Both the position numbers and the translations under genes were made by a program. The notes under the pieces are model-generated. The model was not told the DNA's origin. It made no database searches and worked only from the letters and a program-made list of their open reading frames with translations. From NCBI RefSeq assembly GCF_025506335.1, contig NZ_JANZYO010000005.1, forward strand, positions 276,443 to 340,442: a stretch of 64,000 nt of DNA. The letters are read 5' to 3'. Shown here in pieces: positions 43,932 to 52,987 of this stretch (positions are counted from its first letter, which is position 1; each line of letters opens with the position of its first letter). This stretch comes from Mumia quercus (GTDB lineage: Bacteria > Actinomycetota > Actinomycetes > Propionibacteriales > Nocardioidaceae).

Positions 43932-44890
43932 AAACACTCAGACTCGTCGGGATCGTCGCGGCCGCCGGCCTGACGCTGACGGCGTGCAGCGGCACCGGCC
44001 AGGACGACGACGGCGCCTCCGGCGACAAGGAGGACTTCACCTACGCCGTGATCACCCACTCGAGCGCGGGCGACGCGTTCTGGGACCGCGTGAAGTCCGG
44101 CGCCGAGCAGGCGGGCGACGACTACGGCGTCACCGTCCAGTACGACAACGACCCCGACCCGGCCGGCCAGTCGCAGAAGATCGACGGCGCGGTCGCCGAC
44201 AAGGTCGACGGCATCGTCGTCTCGATGGCCAACCCCGACGGCCTGAAGACGGCCATCGAGGCCGCCGTCGCTGCAGGCATCCCGGTCGTCACGATCAACT
44301 CCGGCGTCGATCGCTTCCAGGAGTTCGGCGCGATCACCCACGTGGGTCAGAGCGAGACGATCGCCGGGCAGGCCGTGGGCCAGCGCCTGAAGGAGGAGGG
44401 CCTCAAGAACGTCGTCTGCGTGATCCAGGAGGCCGGCAACGTCGGCCTCGAGGAGCGGTGCAAGGCCGTCGCCGGAACGCTCGGCGGCAAGGTCGAGAAC
44501 CTGCAGGTCGACGGCACCGACGACGCCGCCGTCCAGGCGAGCATCACCTCGAAGCTGCAGGCCGACCCGTCGATCGACGGTGTGCTCGCCCTGGGCGGGC
44601 AGTACGCGATCGACGCCGTCGGCGCGGTCGAGCAGGCAGGGAGCGAGGCGAAGGTCGCCACCTTCGACCTCTCCGAGGACGTGATCACCAACATCCAGGA
44701 CGGCAAGATCCTGTTCGCCGTCGACCAGCAGCCGTACGTCCAGGGCTACCTCGGCGTGACGACGCTGTACCTGAAGAACCTCAACGGCAACGACGTGGGC
44801 GGCGGCCAGCCGGTCAACTCCGGGCCCGCGTTCGTGACCCAGGAGAACGCCGACGACGTCCTCGAGTTCGCGAAGAACGGCACGCGCTGA
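43928..44890 (+). CDS. Sugar/inositol ABC transporter binding lipoprotein
   Basis: A 320-residue periplasmic-binding-protein type 1 fold lipoprotein: lipobox LTAC with Cys20, a Asp/Gly-rich linker, FTYAVITHSSAGDAFWDRVKSGAEQAG, VDGIVVSMANPDGLK and PVVTINSG. It delivers ligand to the permease encoded next; the operon implies inositol. AAGGAG lies nine bases before ATG 43928. A stable hairpin follows the gene, which often lets the binding protein be made in excess. Confidence 0.92.
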   Translation: MKTLRLVGIVAAAGLTLTACSGTGQDDDGASGDKEDFTYAVITHSSAGDAFWDRVKSGAEQAGDDYGVTVQYDNDPDPAGQSQKIDGAVADKVDGIVVSMANPDGLKTAIEAAVAAGIPVVTINSGVDRFQEFGAITHVGQSETIAGQAVGQRLKEEGLKNVVCVIQEAGNVGLEERCKAVAGTLGGKVENLQVDGTDDAAVQASITSKLQADPSIDGVLALGGQYAIDAVGAVEQAGSEAKVATFDLSEDVITNIQDGKILFAVDQQPYVQGYLGVTTLYLKNLNGNDVGGGQPVNSGPAFVTQENADDVLEFAKNGTR

Positions 44891-44896
44891 CACCCG

Positions 44897-44926
44897 GTGG
44901 GGCCCCGCAGGGGGACGGGGCCCCAC
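44897..44926 (+). terminator. Hairpin between binding-protein and permease genes
   Basis: GTGGGGCCCCG (44897-44907) pairs perfectly with 44916-44926 around an eight-base loop. It is the only non-overlapping junction in the operon, so it probably attenuates or protects the upstream mRNA. Confidence 0.6.
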
Positions 44927-44960
44927 CATCCCTCGCAGCCACCGCAACAGGAGAAGGACG

Positions 44961-45998
44961 ATGGCGACAGCTACCGCACAACCCGACGAACGGATCGCAG
45001 CGACCGGCCCCGTGGCGCGGCTGCTCAAGCGCCCCGAGATCGGCGCTCTCATCGCCGCGCTCGCGGTCTTCCTCTTCTTCGCTCTGACGACGGAGACGTT
45101 CGCCACCCCCGCAGGGGCCAGCACCTGGCTCCAGACCTCGTCGACGATCGGCATCATGGCGGTCGCCGTGGCGCTGCTGATGATCGGCGGCGAGTTCGAC
45201 CTGTCCGCCGGGGTCATGACCGGCTTCACCGGGCTCACGGTCGGCGTGCTGACGACCCACTGGGGCCTCAACATCTGGGTCGCGATCCTCGTGGCCCTCG
45301 TGCTCGCGCTGGGCGTGGGCGCCCTCAACGGCTTCATGGTGATGAAGACCGGGCTGCCGAGCTTCATCGTGACCCTCGGCACGTTCTTCGTGCTGCAGGG
45401 CATCGACCTCGCGCTGGTGAAGACGATCATCGGCCAGGTCGCGATCCAGGGGATGTCCAACGTCCCGTTCTACGACCAGCCCAAGCAGCTCTTCGGGTCG
45501 ACCTTCTCGGTCGGCGGTGCCACGATCCACGTCTCGGTGCTCTGGTGGATCGCCGTCACCGTCCTCGCCTCGTGGGTGCTGATGCGGACCCGTGCCGGCA
45601 ACTGGATCTTCGCCGTCGGCGGGGCGCAGGGCGCGTCACGCCAGGTGGGCGTCCCGGTCTTCCGGACCAAGATCGGCCTCTTCATGACCACGGCGTTCGC
45701 CGGCTGGCTCGTCGGGATGCTGGTCCTGTTCCGGACCTCCACCGTGCAGAGCAACACCGGTATCGGGCAGGAGTTCATCTACATCATCTGCGCCGTCGTC
45801 GGCGGCTGCCTGCTCACCGGCGGGTACGGCTCGGCGATCGGCGCGGCGCTCGGCGCGCTGATCTACGGCATGGTGAACCAGGGGATCCCGTACTCGGGCT
45901 GGGACAGCAACTGGCTGAAGGCGGTCCTCGGCGTCATGCTCCTGGGGGCCTGCCTGATCAACAACTGGGTGCGCAAGAGAGCGGAGAACGCACGATGA
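44961..45998 (+). CDS. Sugar/inositol ABC transporter permease
   Basis: A 345-residue membrane protein of the RbsC family with about nine hydrophobic spans. [21 protein letters not shown] is the BPD_transp_2 signature, with [24 protein letters not shown] and [30 protein letters not shown] precedes ATG 44961. Its stop overlaps the ATPase gene. Confidence 0.92.
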   Translation: MATATAQPDERIAATGPVARLLKRPEIGALIAALAVFLFFALTTETFATPAGASTWLQTSSTIGIMAVAVALLMIGGEFDLSAGVMTGFTGLTVGVLTTHWGLNIWVAILVALVLALGVGALNGFMVMKTGLPSFIVTLGTFFVLQGIDLALVKTIIGQVAIQGMSNVPFYDQPKQLFGSTFSVGGATIHVSVLWWIAVTVLASWVLMRTRAGNWIFAVGGAQGASRQVGVPVFRTKIGLFMTTAFAGWLVGMLVLFRTSTVQSNTGIGQEFIYIICAVVGGCLLTGGYGSAIGAALGALIYGMVNQGIPYSGWDSNWLKAVLGVMLLGACLINNWVRKRAENAR

Positions 45999-46903
45999 GC
46001 GGCGCAGTCAACGAGCAGCGCAGCGAGGTCACGACCAGCGCGCCGCCGCCTCGCGGGACGCCCATCATCGAGGTCCGTGACATCGGCAAGCGCTACGGCA
46101 ACATCATCGCGCTCAGCGACGTCACGACCACCGTGAAGGCGGGCGAGGTGACGTGCGTCCTGGGCGACAACGGCGCAGGCAAGTCGACCTTCATCAAGAT
46201 CCTCGCCGGGGCGCACGAGCACTCCGAAGGCACGCTGCTGGTCGACGGCGTCGCGCGGCAGTTCTCCAGCCCGCGTGCGGCGCTCAACCTCGGCATCGCC
46301 ACCGTCTACCAGGACCTCGCGGTCGTGCCGCTGATGCCGGTCTGGCGCAACTTCTTCCTCGGGTCGGAGCCGACCAAGGGCGTGGGTCCGCTCCGTCGGC
46401 TCGACATCGACTTCATGAAGCGCACCACCAAGAAGGAGCTCGCCGACATGGGGATCGACCTGCGCGACGTCGATCAGCCGATCGGGACGCTGTCGGGCGG
46501 CGAGCGGCAGTGCGTCGCCATCGCCCGCGCGGTCTACTTCGGCGCCCGTGTGCTGATCCTCGACGAGCCGACGGCCGCCCTCGGCGTCAAGCAGTCCGGG
46601 GTCGTGCTGAAGTACATCGCCAAGGCGCGCGAGCGCGGGCTCGGCGTCGTCTTCATCACGCACAACCCCCACCACGCCTACCCGGTGGGCGACCGGTTCG
46701 TCCTGCTGCGGCGTGGCCGCAGCATGGGGGACTTCCCGAAGTCCGAGATGACGCTCGACGAGCTGACGGCGATGATGGCCGGCGGCGAGGAGCTCGAGGC
46801 GCTCGGCCACGAGCTGAGTCGCGACCTCGGCGCGGACTCCGCGATCGCTCAGGAGATCGTCGCCGACGCGGCGGCGACGTCGGACGGGCAGACCCGGGCA
46901 TGA
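45995..46903 (+). CDS. Sugar/inositol ABC transporter ATPase, single domain
   Basis: A 302-residue ATPase: Walker [11 protein letters not shown], signature LSGGERQ, Walker [13 protein letters not shown] and H-loop ITHNPHH. It has one nucleotide-binding domain rather than the fused pair of RbsA, like FrcA-type transporters, so it should act as a dimer. The N-terminal 25 residues and the acidic C-terminal tail are extensions. Four-base overlaps join it to the permease and the next dehydrogenase. Confidence 0.92.
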   Translation: MSGAVNEQRSEVTTSAPPPRGTPIIEVRDIGKRYGNIIALSDVTTTVKAGEVTCVLGDNGAGKSTFIKILAGAHEHSEGTLLVDGVARQFSSPRAALNLGIATVYQDLAVVPLMPVWRNFFLGSEPTKGVGPLRRLDIDFMKRTTKKELADMGIDLRDVDQPIGTLSGGERQCVAIARAVYFGARVLILDEPTAALGVKQSGVVLKYIAKARERGLGVVFITHNPHHAYPVGDRFVLLRRGRSMGDFPKSEMTLDELTAMMAGGEELEALGHELSRDLGADSAIAQEIVADAAATSDGQTRA

Positions 46904-48054
46904 CCCGAGAGCTGCGGGTCGCCGTCGTCGGGTTCGGGTGGATGGGCCAGGCGCACGCCCGTGCGTACGCCCGGCTCGCGCACCACTACCCGGACGCGCC
47001 GCGGCGGCCGCGGCTCGTCGCGGTCGCCGACACCGCCGACGACGACCGTCTCGTCCGCGCCCGCGCCGCGTACGGGTGCGCGCGGACGTACGCCGACTGG
47101 CGCGAGCTCCTCGAGCGCGAGGACGTCGACGCGGTGTCCGTCACCGGCCCCAACGACATCCACGCCGAGGTCGGTACGGCGGTGGCGCAGGCGGGCAAGC
47201 ATCTCTGGATCGAGAAGCCCGCGGGCCGGACGTCGGCGGAGACCCGCGCGATCGCCGCCGCCGTCGATGCCGCCGGCGTGCAGTCCGCGGTGGGGTTCAA
47301 CTACCGCAACGCTCCGGCGGTCGCACGCGCCAAGGCGCTGGTCGAAGAGGGGCGCCTCGGAGCGGTCACGCACGTCGACGTGCGGTTCGTCTCCGACTAC
47401 GCCGCACACCCGCAGGGCGCGCTCACCTGGCGGTTCCAGGAGGCACCGGCCGGCTCGGGCGTCCTGGGCGACCTCGTCAGCCACGCGTCCGACCTCGCGC
47501 GGTTCGTCGTCGGCGACATCGCCGAGCTGGTGGCCGACGACGCCCGGTTCATCGCGCAGCGTCCGCCCGCGGTCGGTGCGGCGTCGCACTTCGCGCGAGG
47601 AGGGGCGGGGCCGCTCGTCGACGTCGAGAACGAGGACTACGTCGGCGCGCTGCTGCGCTTCGCCGGTGGCGCGAGGGGGACGCTGTCGTCGAGCCGGGCC
47701 TCCGTGGGCGAGCAGTGCACGTACGGCATCGAGGTGCACGGCACGCAAGGCGCGCTCGCCTGGGACTTCCGGCGCATGGGAGAGCTGCGGGTGTGCCTCG
47801 ACCAGGACTTCCAGGACGCCTCGTACGCCACCTGGTTCGTGAGGCCGGGCGACGGGGAGCTCGGCGCCTTCCAGCCCGGTGGCGGCATCGCGATGGGCTA
47901 CGACGACCTCAAGGTGATCGAGGCCGAGCGCTTCGTCCGCTCCGTCGCCGAGGGCAAGCCGTACGGGGCGACGATCCACGACGCGGTGGTCGCGGCCGAC
48001 ACGGTCGACGCGATGCGCACGTCGGTCGCCGAGCGCCGGTGGGTGACCCTGTGA
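46900..48054 (+). CDS. Gfo/Idh/MocA oxidoreductase, inositol-type
   Basis: A 384-residue NAD(P)-dependent dehydrogenase: [20 protein letters not shown] (Rossmann loop), [23 protein letters not shown] with the Glu-Lys-Pro catalytic Lys, and [17 protein letters not shown] with a conserved Asp/His. About 50 residues longer than the next gene's product, it resembles IolW/IolX-type scyllo-inositol or inosose reductases. The exact isomer handled is not clear. Confidence 0.85.
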   Translation: MTRELRVAVVGFGWMGQAHARAYARLAHHYPDAPRRPRLVAVADTADDDRLVRARAAYGCARTYADWRELLEREDVDAVSVTGPNDIHAEVGTAVAQAGKHLWIEKPAGRTSAETRAIAAAVDAAGVQSAVGFNYRNAPAVARAKALVEEGRLGAVTHVDVRFVSDYAAHPQGALTWRFQEAPAGSGVLGDLVSHASDLARFVVGDIAELVADDARFIAQRPPAVGAASHFARGGAGPLVDVENEDYVGALLRFAGGARGTLSSSRASVGEQCTYGIEVHGTQGALAWDFRRMGELRVCLDQDFQDASYATWFVRPGDGELGAFQPGGGIAMGYDDLKVIEAERFVRSVAEGKPYGATIHDAVVAADTVDAMRTSVAERRWVTL

Positions 48055-49052
48055 GCGCGCTCCTGCGGATCGGCGTCGTCGGTGCCGGCGCGATGGGCGC
48101 CGACCACGTCCGTACGCTCACGACGGCGGTGCCCGGCACCGCCGTGACCCGGGTCTACGACCGTGACGTCACGCGGGCCAAGCAGGTCGCGACCGCAGCC
48201 CAGGGAGAGGTTGCGGCCTCGGCCGAGGAGCTGATCGGGTCCGCCGAGGTCGACGCCGTCGTAGTCGCCTCACCCGACTCGACGCACGCCGACCTCGTCC
48301 TCGCCTGCCTCGCGGCGGGCAAGCCGGTGCTGTGCGAGAAGCCCTTGGCGGTCACCGCCGAGGAGGCCCTGCGCGTCGTCGAGGCCGAGGTGGCCGTGGG
48401 ACGCAGGCTCGTGCAGGTCGGCTTCATGCGCCGGTACGACCCCGGCTACGTACGGCTCAAGGAGACGGTCGCGTCCGGCGCGCTCGGCGCGGTGCGTGTG
48501 GTGCACAACGTGCACCGCAACGCGTCCAGCTCGACCAGCGTGACCGGCCCGGGGATCCTCACGGGCTCGATGATCCACGAGCTCGACACCGTGGCCTGGC
48601 TGCTCGACGACGAGGTGGTCGCCCTCCGGGTCGAGTCACCCGTACGTGACGGGTTGCCCGACCCGCAGCTGGCGACGCTGGAGATGGCGCGAGGAGCGCT
48701 GGCGACCGTCGAGGTGTTCGTCAACGCCGGGTACGGCTACGACGTCCGCTGTGAGGTCGTCGGGACCGCCGGCACCGCCGCGCTCGCCCCGACACCGCCG
48801 GTCAGCACCAGGATCGCCGGCGTCGAGGGAGTCGAGATCGCCGACGACTTCGTAGCCCACTTCGCCGACGCCTACCGTGCAGAGCTCACGGCCTGGACGC
48901 GTGCCGCCCGCGCGGGCGGCGTCGACGGGCCGAGCGCCTGGGACGGCTATGCGGCGAACGCTGTCGCGGAGGCGGGCGTGGCCGCGCTCACCAGTGGGCG
49001 CCGGCAGACCGTCGACCGGGTCCCGCGCCCCGCGCTGTACGCCGTCGGCTGA
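48051..49052 (+). CDS. iolG: Inositol 2-dehydrogenase
   Basis: A 333-residue Gfo/Idh/MocA protein: IGVVGAGAMGADHVRTL, VVVASPDSTHADLVLA, PVLCEKPLA with the catalytic Lys, and VGFMRRYDPGYV with the conserved IolG-type arginines, then TGSMIHELDTVAWLL. It starts inositol oxidation to 2-keto-inositol with NAD+. GTG 48051 overlaps the previous stop. Last gene of the operon; it converges with an unrelated gene three bases away. Confidence 0.9.
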   Translation: MSALLRIGVVGAGAMGADHVRTLTTAVPGTAVTRVYDRDVTRAKQVATAAQGEVAASAEELIGSAEVDAVVVASPDSTHADLVLACLAAGKPVLCEKPLAVTAEEALRVVEAEVAVGRRLVQVGFMRRYDPGYVRLKETVASGALGAVRVVHNVHRNASSSTSVTGPGILTGSMIHELDTVAWLLDDEVVALRVESPVRDGLPDPQLATLEMARGALATVEVFVNAGYGYDVRCEVVGTAGTAALAPTPPVSTRIAGVEGVEIADDFVAHFADAYRAELTAWTRAARAGGVDGPSAWDGYAANAVAEAGVAALTSGRRQTVDRVPRPALYAVG

Positions 49053-49055
49053 GCG

Positions 49056-49490
49056 TCAGAGCACCGCGCCGTGGTCGGGGTCGTCGCCCCGGTCGTGGTC
49101 GCCGCGGCGGACGAGGAGCACCAGCAGACCCGCCACGAACGCCACGACGGCGAGTGCGGGGATGATGCCGGGCACGGGGGCGCCGATGATCGCCAGCACG
49201 AACAGCAGCGCCGGCCCGCCGATCAGGCCCGCCCACGCCGCGCGGCTCCACCGGTCGCCCGGTGGCAGAGGCTCCGGCTCAGGGGGCACGAAGTCGTCGT
49301 CTCCCCAGTCGTCGTCGGCCTCCTCGGGAAGCGGGTCGGACCAGCGAGGCTGGAAGACCCCCTGCGCCGCGGTCAACGGCGGCGGCGCGTCGGCGGGCGC
49401 GTCCGGCTCGTCGTCGACGTCGGGGAGCGAGAGCTCCAGGCCGGCCACGATCCGCTCGAACTCCTCGTCGTCGGAGGACTGGCCGCTCAT
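49056..49490 (-). CDS. Small membrane protein, acidic N-terminus
   Basis: A 144-residue protein with about 85 acidic residue-rich positions at the start (DDEEFERIVAGLELSLPDVDDE and proline/acidic runs with FQPRW), then two hydrophobic spans (about 87-101 and 104-126), and a charged C-terminal tail of Arg/Asp/His. It resembles DUF308-like two-helix proteins of actinobacteria but I cannot name it. Its ATG overlaps the hydrolase stop by four bases, so the pair is cotranslated. Confidence 0.7.
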   Translation of the reverse strand: MSGQSSDDEEFERIVAGLELSLPDVDDEPDAPADAPPPLTAAQGVFQPRWSDPLPEEADDDWGDDDFVPPEPEPLPPGDRWSRAAWAGLIGGPALLFVLAIIGAPVPGIIPALAVVAFVAGLLVLLVRRGDHDRGDDPDHGAVL

Positions 49491-50284
49491 CGTCCCGGAC
49501 CGCTCTCCTGCGGGCTGGAGCTGGCGTGACGGGCGACGAACGCCGCGGACTCCTCCCAGATCCGCGGGGCGTCGTTGTCGAGCGTCGCGACGTGGAAGCT
49601 GTCCTCCAGCACCACCTCGATCGCCACGGCCGAGGAGACTCCCGCGAGGACGAGGCGCCCGGACGACGGGTCCACGACGTGGTCCACTGCCGAGCGGAAC
49701 ATCAGCAGCGGCTGCATGATCCGGTGGAGGTCGGCGCGGACGTCCGCCCACAGCCGCGTCAGCGACCACAATGCGTGCAGCGGCGTACGGTCGTACCCCG
49801 ACTCCTCGACGCCGGTCTTCTTGATGTCGTTGCCGATCCCGGCCAGCGACGGGACGACGTGGCGAAGGACGGGCAGCGCGGCGAGCCGGCGGTCGGTAGA
49901 GCTCACCGCCGGGTTCACGAGGACGATCGCGTCGACGTCGGCCGGCCGCTGCTCGGCGAGCCGGAGCGCGAGCGTGCCGCCCATCGACAAGCCGGCGACG
50001 GCGACATGGTCGCATCGGGTGCGCAGCTCGTCGAGCGTGCGGTCGACCTCGGCGTACCAGTCCTGCCAGCGCGTGCGGTTGAGCTCCTGCCAGGTGGTGC
50101 CGTGGCCGGGAAGGCGAGGAACGCGGACGGTGAACCCCTCGGCTGCGAGGTGGCGCGCCCAGGGCGTCATCGAGGCAGGAGAGCCGGTGAAGCCGTGGAT
50201 GAGCAGCACGCCGGTCGGCCCGCCGTCGAGAGCCAACGGGTGGGCCAGAGGGTGGAGCGTGGGGGCGTGGGCCATGCTTCCCAT
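49487..50284 (-). CDS. Alpha/beta hydrolase, carboxylesterase type
   Basis: A 265-residue hydrolase resembling Est30/monoacylglycerol-lipase types: GVLLIHGFTGSPASM (oxyanion loop), GLSMGGTLALRLAE with the nucleophile Ser, a DHVVDP acid turn, and DSFHVATLD with the catalytic His. Start 50284 has GGTGGGCG upstream; an ATG nine bases later is possible. In mycobacteria Rv2183c-2181 lies nearby but this gene has no close namesake there. Substrate may be short esters or monoacylglycerol. Confidence 0.85.
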   Translation of the reverse strand: MGSMAHAPTLHPLAHPLALDGGPTGVLLIHGFTGSPASMTPWARHLAAEGFTVRVPRLPGHGTTWQELNRTRWQDWYAEVDRTLDELRTRCDHVAVAGLSMGGTLALRLAEQRPADVDAIVLVNPAVSSTDRRLAALPVLRHVVPSLAGIGNDIKKTGVEESGYDRTPLHALWSLTRLWADVRADLHRIMQPLLMFRSAVDHVVDPSSGRLVLAGVSSAVAIEVVLEDSFHVATLDNDAPRIWEESAAFVARHASSSPQESGPGR

Positions 50285-50405
50285 CTTCGCCCACCAGGCG
50301 CGGTACGTGCCAGGGGACCGGAAGACTCCGGCGGCCCTCCGGTGCAGTCAACGGCGGGCCGCGGGCCGCGCAATGTACGCTTTCGCTGATCGAGGAGGGG
50401 AAGTC

Positions 50406-51128
50406 TTGCTCTACTGGCTGCTCAAGTACGTCGTCCTTGGCCCGGTGCTGAAGCTCGTGTTCAGGCCTGAGGCCTCGGGCGCCGAGAACGTCCCGGCCGA
50501 AGGGCCGGTGATCCTCGCGAGCAACCACCTCTCGTACAGCGACTGGCTCTTCATGCCCCTCATCTCGCCGCGCCGCGTGACGTTCGTGGCGAAGGCGGAG
50601 TACTTCACGACTCCCGGCATCAAGGGCTGGTTCCAGAAGAACTTCTTCTCCGGCACGGGCCAGGTCCCGATCGACCGGACAGGGGGGCGGGCCTCGGAGG
50701 GGGCACTGCGGACCCAGCTGCGGCTGCTGTCGAAGGGCGAGGTGTGCGGGATCTACCCCGAGGGCACCCGCTCGCCCGACGGTCGCCTCTATCGCGGTCG
50801 TACGGGCGTGGCGCGCCTCGCCCTCGAGTCGGGGGCGCCCGTGATCCCGGTCGCCGTGACGGGCACCAACGTCGTGGCGCCTCCGGGCAAGATCTTCGGC
50901 CGCTACACGCGCCCGACGGTGCGCTTCGGCAAGCCGCTCGACTTCAGCCGGTACGAGGGGATGGCCGACGACCGCTACATCCTCCGCGCGATCACCGACG
51001 AGATCATGTACGAGATCATGCGCCTGTCGGGCCAGGAGTACGTCGACACGTACGCCTCGCGGTCCCGCAAGCCCGAGCCCGAGGCCACGGCGGAGCCGGA
51101 CGTCCACGAGCTCCCGAAGGCCTCGTAG
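50406..51128 (+). CDS. 1-Acyl-glycerol-3-phosphate acyltransferase (PlsC type)
   Basis: A 240-residue lysophospholipid acyltransferase like Rv2182c: TTG 50406 (GGAGGGG six bases upstream) begins LLYWLLKYVVLGPVL, then the NHLSYSD motif, with its His-x4-Asp catalytic pair, IYPEGTRSPDG and VIPVAVTGTN. The N-terminal hydrophobic helix holds it at the membrane. Makes phosphatidic acid for lipid synthesis. The sensor kinase gene starts 12 bases after it. Confidence 0.92.
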   Translation: MLYWLLKYVVLGPVLKLVFRPEASGAENVPAEGPVILASNHLSYSDWLFMPLISPRRVTFVAKAEYFTTPGIKGWFQKNFFSGTGQVPIDRTGGRASEGALRTQLRLLSKGEVCGIYPEGTRSPDGRLYRGRTGVARLALESGAPVIPVAVTGTNVVAPPGKIFGRYTRPTVRFGKPLDFSRYEGMADDRYILRAITDEIMYEIMRLSGQEYVDTYASRSRKPEPEATAEPDVHELPKAS

Positions 51129-51139
51129 GGAGCTGCGCG

Positions 51140-52300
51140 ATGGACCGCGTGACGCGCGCCGCGCAGCAGGTGGACGACCAGTTCTACCGCGTCCTCACGG
51201 TGCTGCGGGCCGTCACGCTCGTCTACGCCGTCGGTGTCAACGCCGCGCGCTGGCGCGACTTCGAGCACCCCGTGACGGCGTGGGTGCTCATCGGCGTCAT
51301 GGTCGTCTGGTCCGGCATCGTGACCTGGCTGTACGAGCCGCGCCACCGCGCGTCGTGGGTCTTCGTGGTCGACATGCTCGTCACCCTGGCGTTGCTGCGC
51401 TCCACGCAGTACGTCCACACGCCCGAGATGCTGGCCGAGCACACCTTCACCCTGACGACGTACTGGGTGACGACGGTGGTGCTGTGCTGGGCCGTGCGGT
51501 GGGGTGTCACCGGAGGTCTCCTCGCCACCGCGATCGTCCAGAGCGTCGACGTGACCATGCGCCCGACGGTCAACTCCTCGACGGTCGGCAACATCTTCCT
51601 CATGGTCCTGGCGGCCATGCTCGTGGGCTACTGCGCGCACGCGCTGCGCGTCTCGGCTGTACGTCGCGTCGAGGCCGAGCGGGCCGCCGCGATGGCGACC
51701 GAGCGCGAGCGGCTCGCTCGGGCCGTCCACGACGGGGTCCTGCAGGTCCTCGCGCTGGTGCAGCGGCGGGGCAACGAGATCGGCGGCGAGGCCGCCGAGC
51801 TCGGGCGGCTCGCGGGGGAGCAGGAGCTGGCCCTGCGCAGCCTGATCCAGTCGCGGGCCCGGGACGAGTCCACGGGTGACGGAGCGGTCGCCGACCTCGG
51901 ACGCGCGCTGGACGCGCTCGCGGAGCCGACCGTCAGCGTGGCGACGCCCAGCCGGCCCGTGATGCTGCCGAGCGAGGTGGTCGAGGAGGTGCTCGCGGCG
52001 GTGCTCGCCTGCCGCGCCAACACCGTCCTCCACGGGGGCCCGGACGCGTCGACGTGGATCCTGCTCGAGGCCGAGCGCGACAGGGTGGTCGTCAGCGTCC
52101 GCGACGACGGCCCCGGGATCCCGGAGGGGCGCCTCGAGCGGGCCGAGGCCGAGGGCCGGCTCGGCGTGGCCAACTCGATCCGAGGGCGGCTGCGCGATCT
52201 CGGCGGGGAGGCCGTGCTCGTCGACACCGCTGGACAGGGCTGCGAGTGGGAGCTCGTCGTCCCCCTGAAGCGTGTGCCTGGGGCTGCCTCGGCACGGTAA
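51140..52300 (+). CDS. macS: Sensor histidine kinase (MacS-like)
   Basis: A 386-residue membrane kinase. Five to six hydrophobic spans lie in residues about 20-180 (DUF5931-type input domain), then the H-box RLARAVHDGVLQVLALVQ with the phospho-accepting His, and an ATP lid VRDDGPGIPEGRLERAEAEGRLGVANSI. The N-box reads LACRANTVLHGGP, short of the usual EALNNVVKHA, but keeps the Asn. It pairs with the regulator 11 bases downstream; MacRS-type systems respond to cell-envelope conditions in Streptomyces. The specific signal is unknown. Confidence 0.88.
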   Translation: MDRVTRAAQQVDDQFYRVLTVLRAVTLVYAVGVNAARWRDFEHPVTAWVLIGVMVVWSGIVTWLYEPRHRASWVFVVDMLVTLALLRSTQYVHTPEMLAEHTFTLTTYWVTTVVLCWAVRWGVTGGLLATAIVQSVDVTMRPTVNSSTVGNIFLMVLAAMLVGYCAHALRVSAVRRVEAERAAAMATERERLARAVHDGVLQVLALVQRRGNEIGGEAAELGRLAGEQELALRSLIQSRARDESTGDGAVADLGRALDALAEPTVSVATPSRPVMLPSEVVEEVLAAVLACRANTVLHGGPDASTWILLEAERDRVVVSVRDDGPGIPEGRLERAEAEGRLGVANSIRGRLRDLGGEAVLVDTAGQGCEWELVVPLKRVPGAASAR

Positions 52301-52303
52301 GGT
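52298..52303 (+). promoter_or_regulatory. Possible internal -10 for the response regulator
   Basis: TAAGGT, overlapping the sensor kinase stop codon, lies seven bases before ATG 52311. It may instead serve as a ribosome site. Confidence 0.3.
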
Positions 52304-52310
52304 GCCGCGC

Positions 52311-52955
52311 ATGGTGCGAGTGATGGTGGTCGACGACCACCCGTTGTGGCGAGAAGGCGTGGCCCGGGACCTGACCGAGGCAGGGCTCGAGGTCGTGGCC
52401 ACAGCGGCGAACGGCACGGAGGCCATCAACCGGGTGCTCGCCACCCGGCCCGAGGTGCTGCTCCTCGACCTCAACATCCCGGCTCCCGACGGCGTCGAGG
52501 TGACCGCTCAGCTGACCCGGCGCGGCCTCGACACGAAGGTGCTCGTGCTGAGCGCGTCGGGGGAGCAGCAGGACGTGCTGGACGCCGTCAAAGCGGGGGC
52601 CAGCGGCTACCTCGTCAAGTCGGCGTCACGCGAGGCGCTGCTCGACGCCGTCCAGGCCGTCGCCCGAGGCGAGAGCGTCTTCACGCCAGGCCTCGCCGGA
52701 CTGGTCCTCGGAGAGTACCGTCGACTGTCGGAGGCGCCGCCGGCCGACGAGCCGGACGCACCGCGACTCACCGAACGTGAGACCGAGGTGCTCCGGCTGG
52801 TCGCCAAGGGGCTGACCTACAAGCAGATCGCCGAGCGCCTGGTGCTCAGCCACCGCACGGTTCAGAACCACGTGCAGAACACGCTCCGCAAGCTCCAGCT
52901 CCACAACCGCGTCGAGCTCGTGCGGTACGCCATCGAGCGCGGGCTCGACGAGTAG
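52311..52955 (+). CDS. macR: LuxR/NarL-type response regulator (MacR-like)
   Basis: A 214-residue regulator: VRVMVVDDHPLWREGVARDL with the acidic pocket, VLLLDLNIPAPDGVE with the phospho-accepting Asp, VLSAS and GYLVKSAS with Thr/Ser and Lys. It ends in a NarL-type HTH, LTERETEVLRLVAKGLTYKQ and VLSHRTVQNHVQNTLRKL. It is the partner of the kinase before it and should bind DNA when phosphorylated. Confidence 0.93.
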   Translation: MVRVMVVDDHPLWREGVARDLTEAGLEVVATAANGTEAINRVLATRPEVLLLDLNIPAPDGVEVTAQLTRRGLDTKVLVLSASGEQQDVLDAVKAGASGYLVKSASREALLDAVQAVARGESVFTPGLAGLVLGEYRRLSEAPPADEPDAPRLTERETEVLRLVAKGLTYKQIAERLVLSHRTVQNHVQNTLRKLQLHNRVELVRYAIERGLDE

Positions 52956-52987
52956 GACGCACGGATCGGCGCGGACGGGAGAACACG

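Noticed and set aside
38440..49052. Inositol operon as a recently transferred island
   Set aside because: Base composition and codon use match the neighbours, and there are no integrase, tRNA or flanking repeats. Old transfer cannot be excluded.
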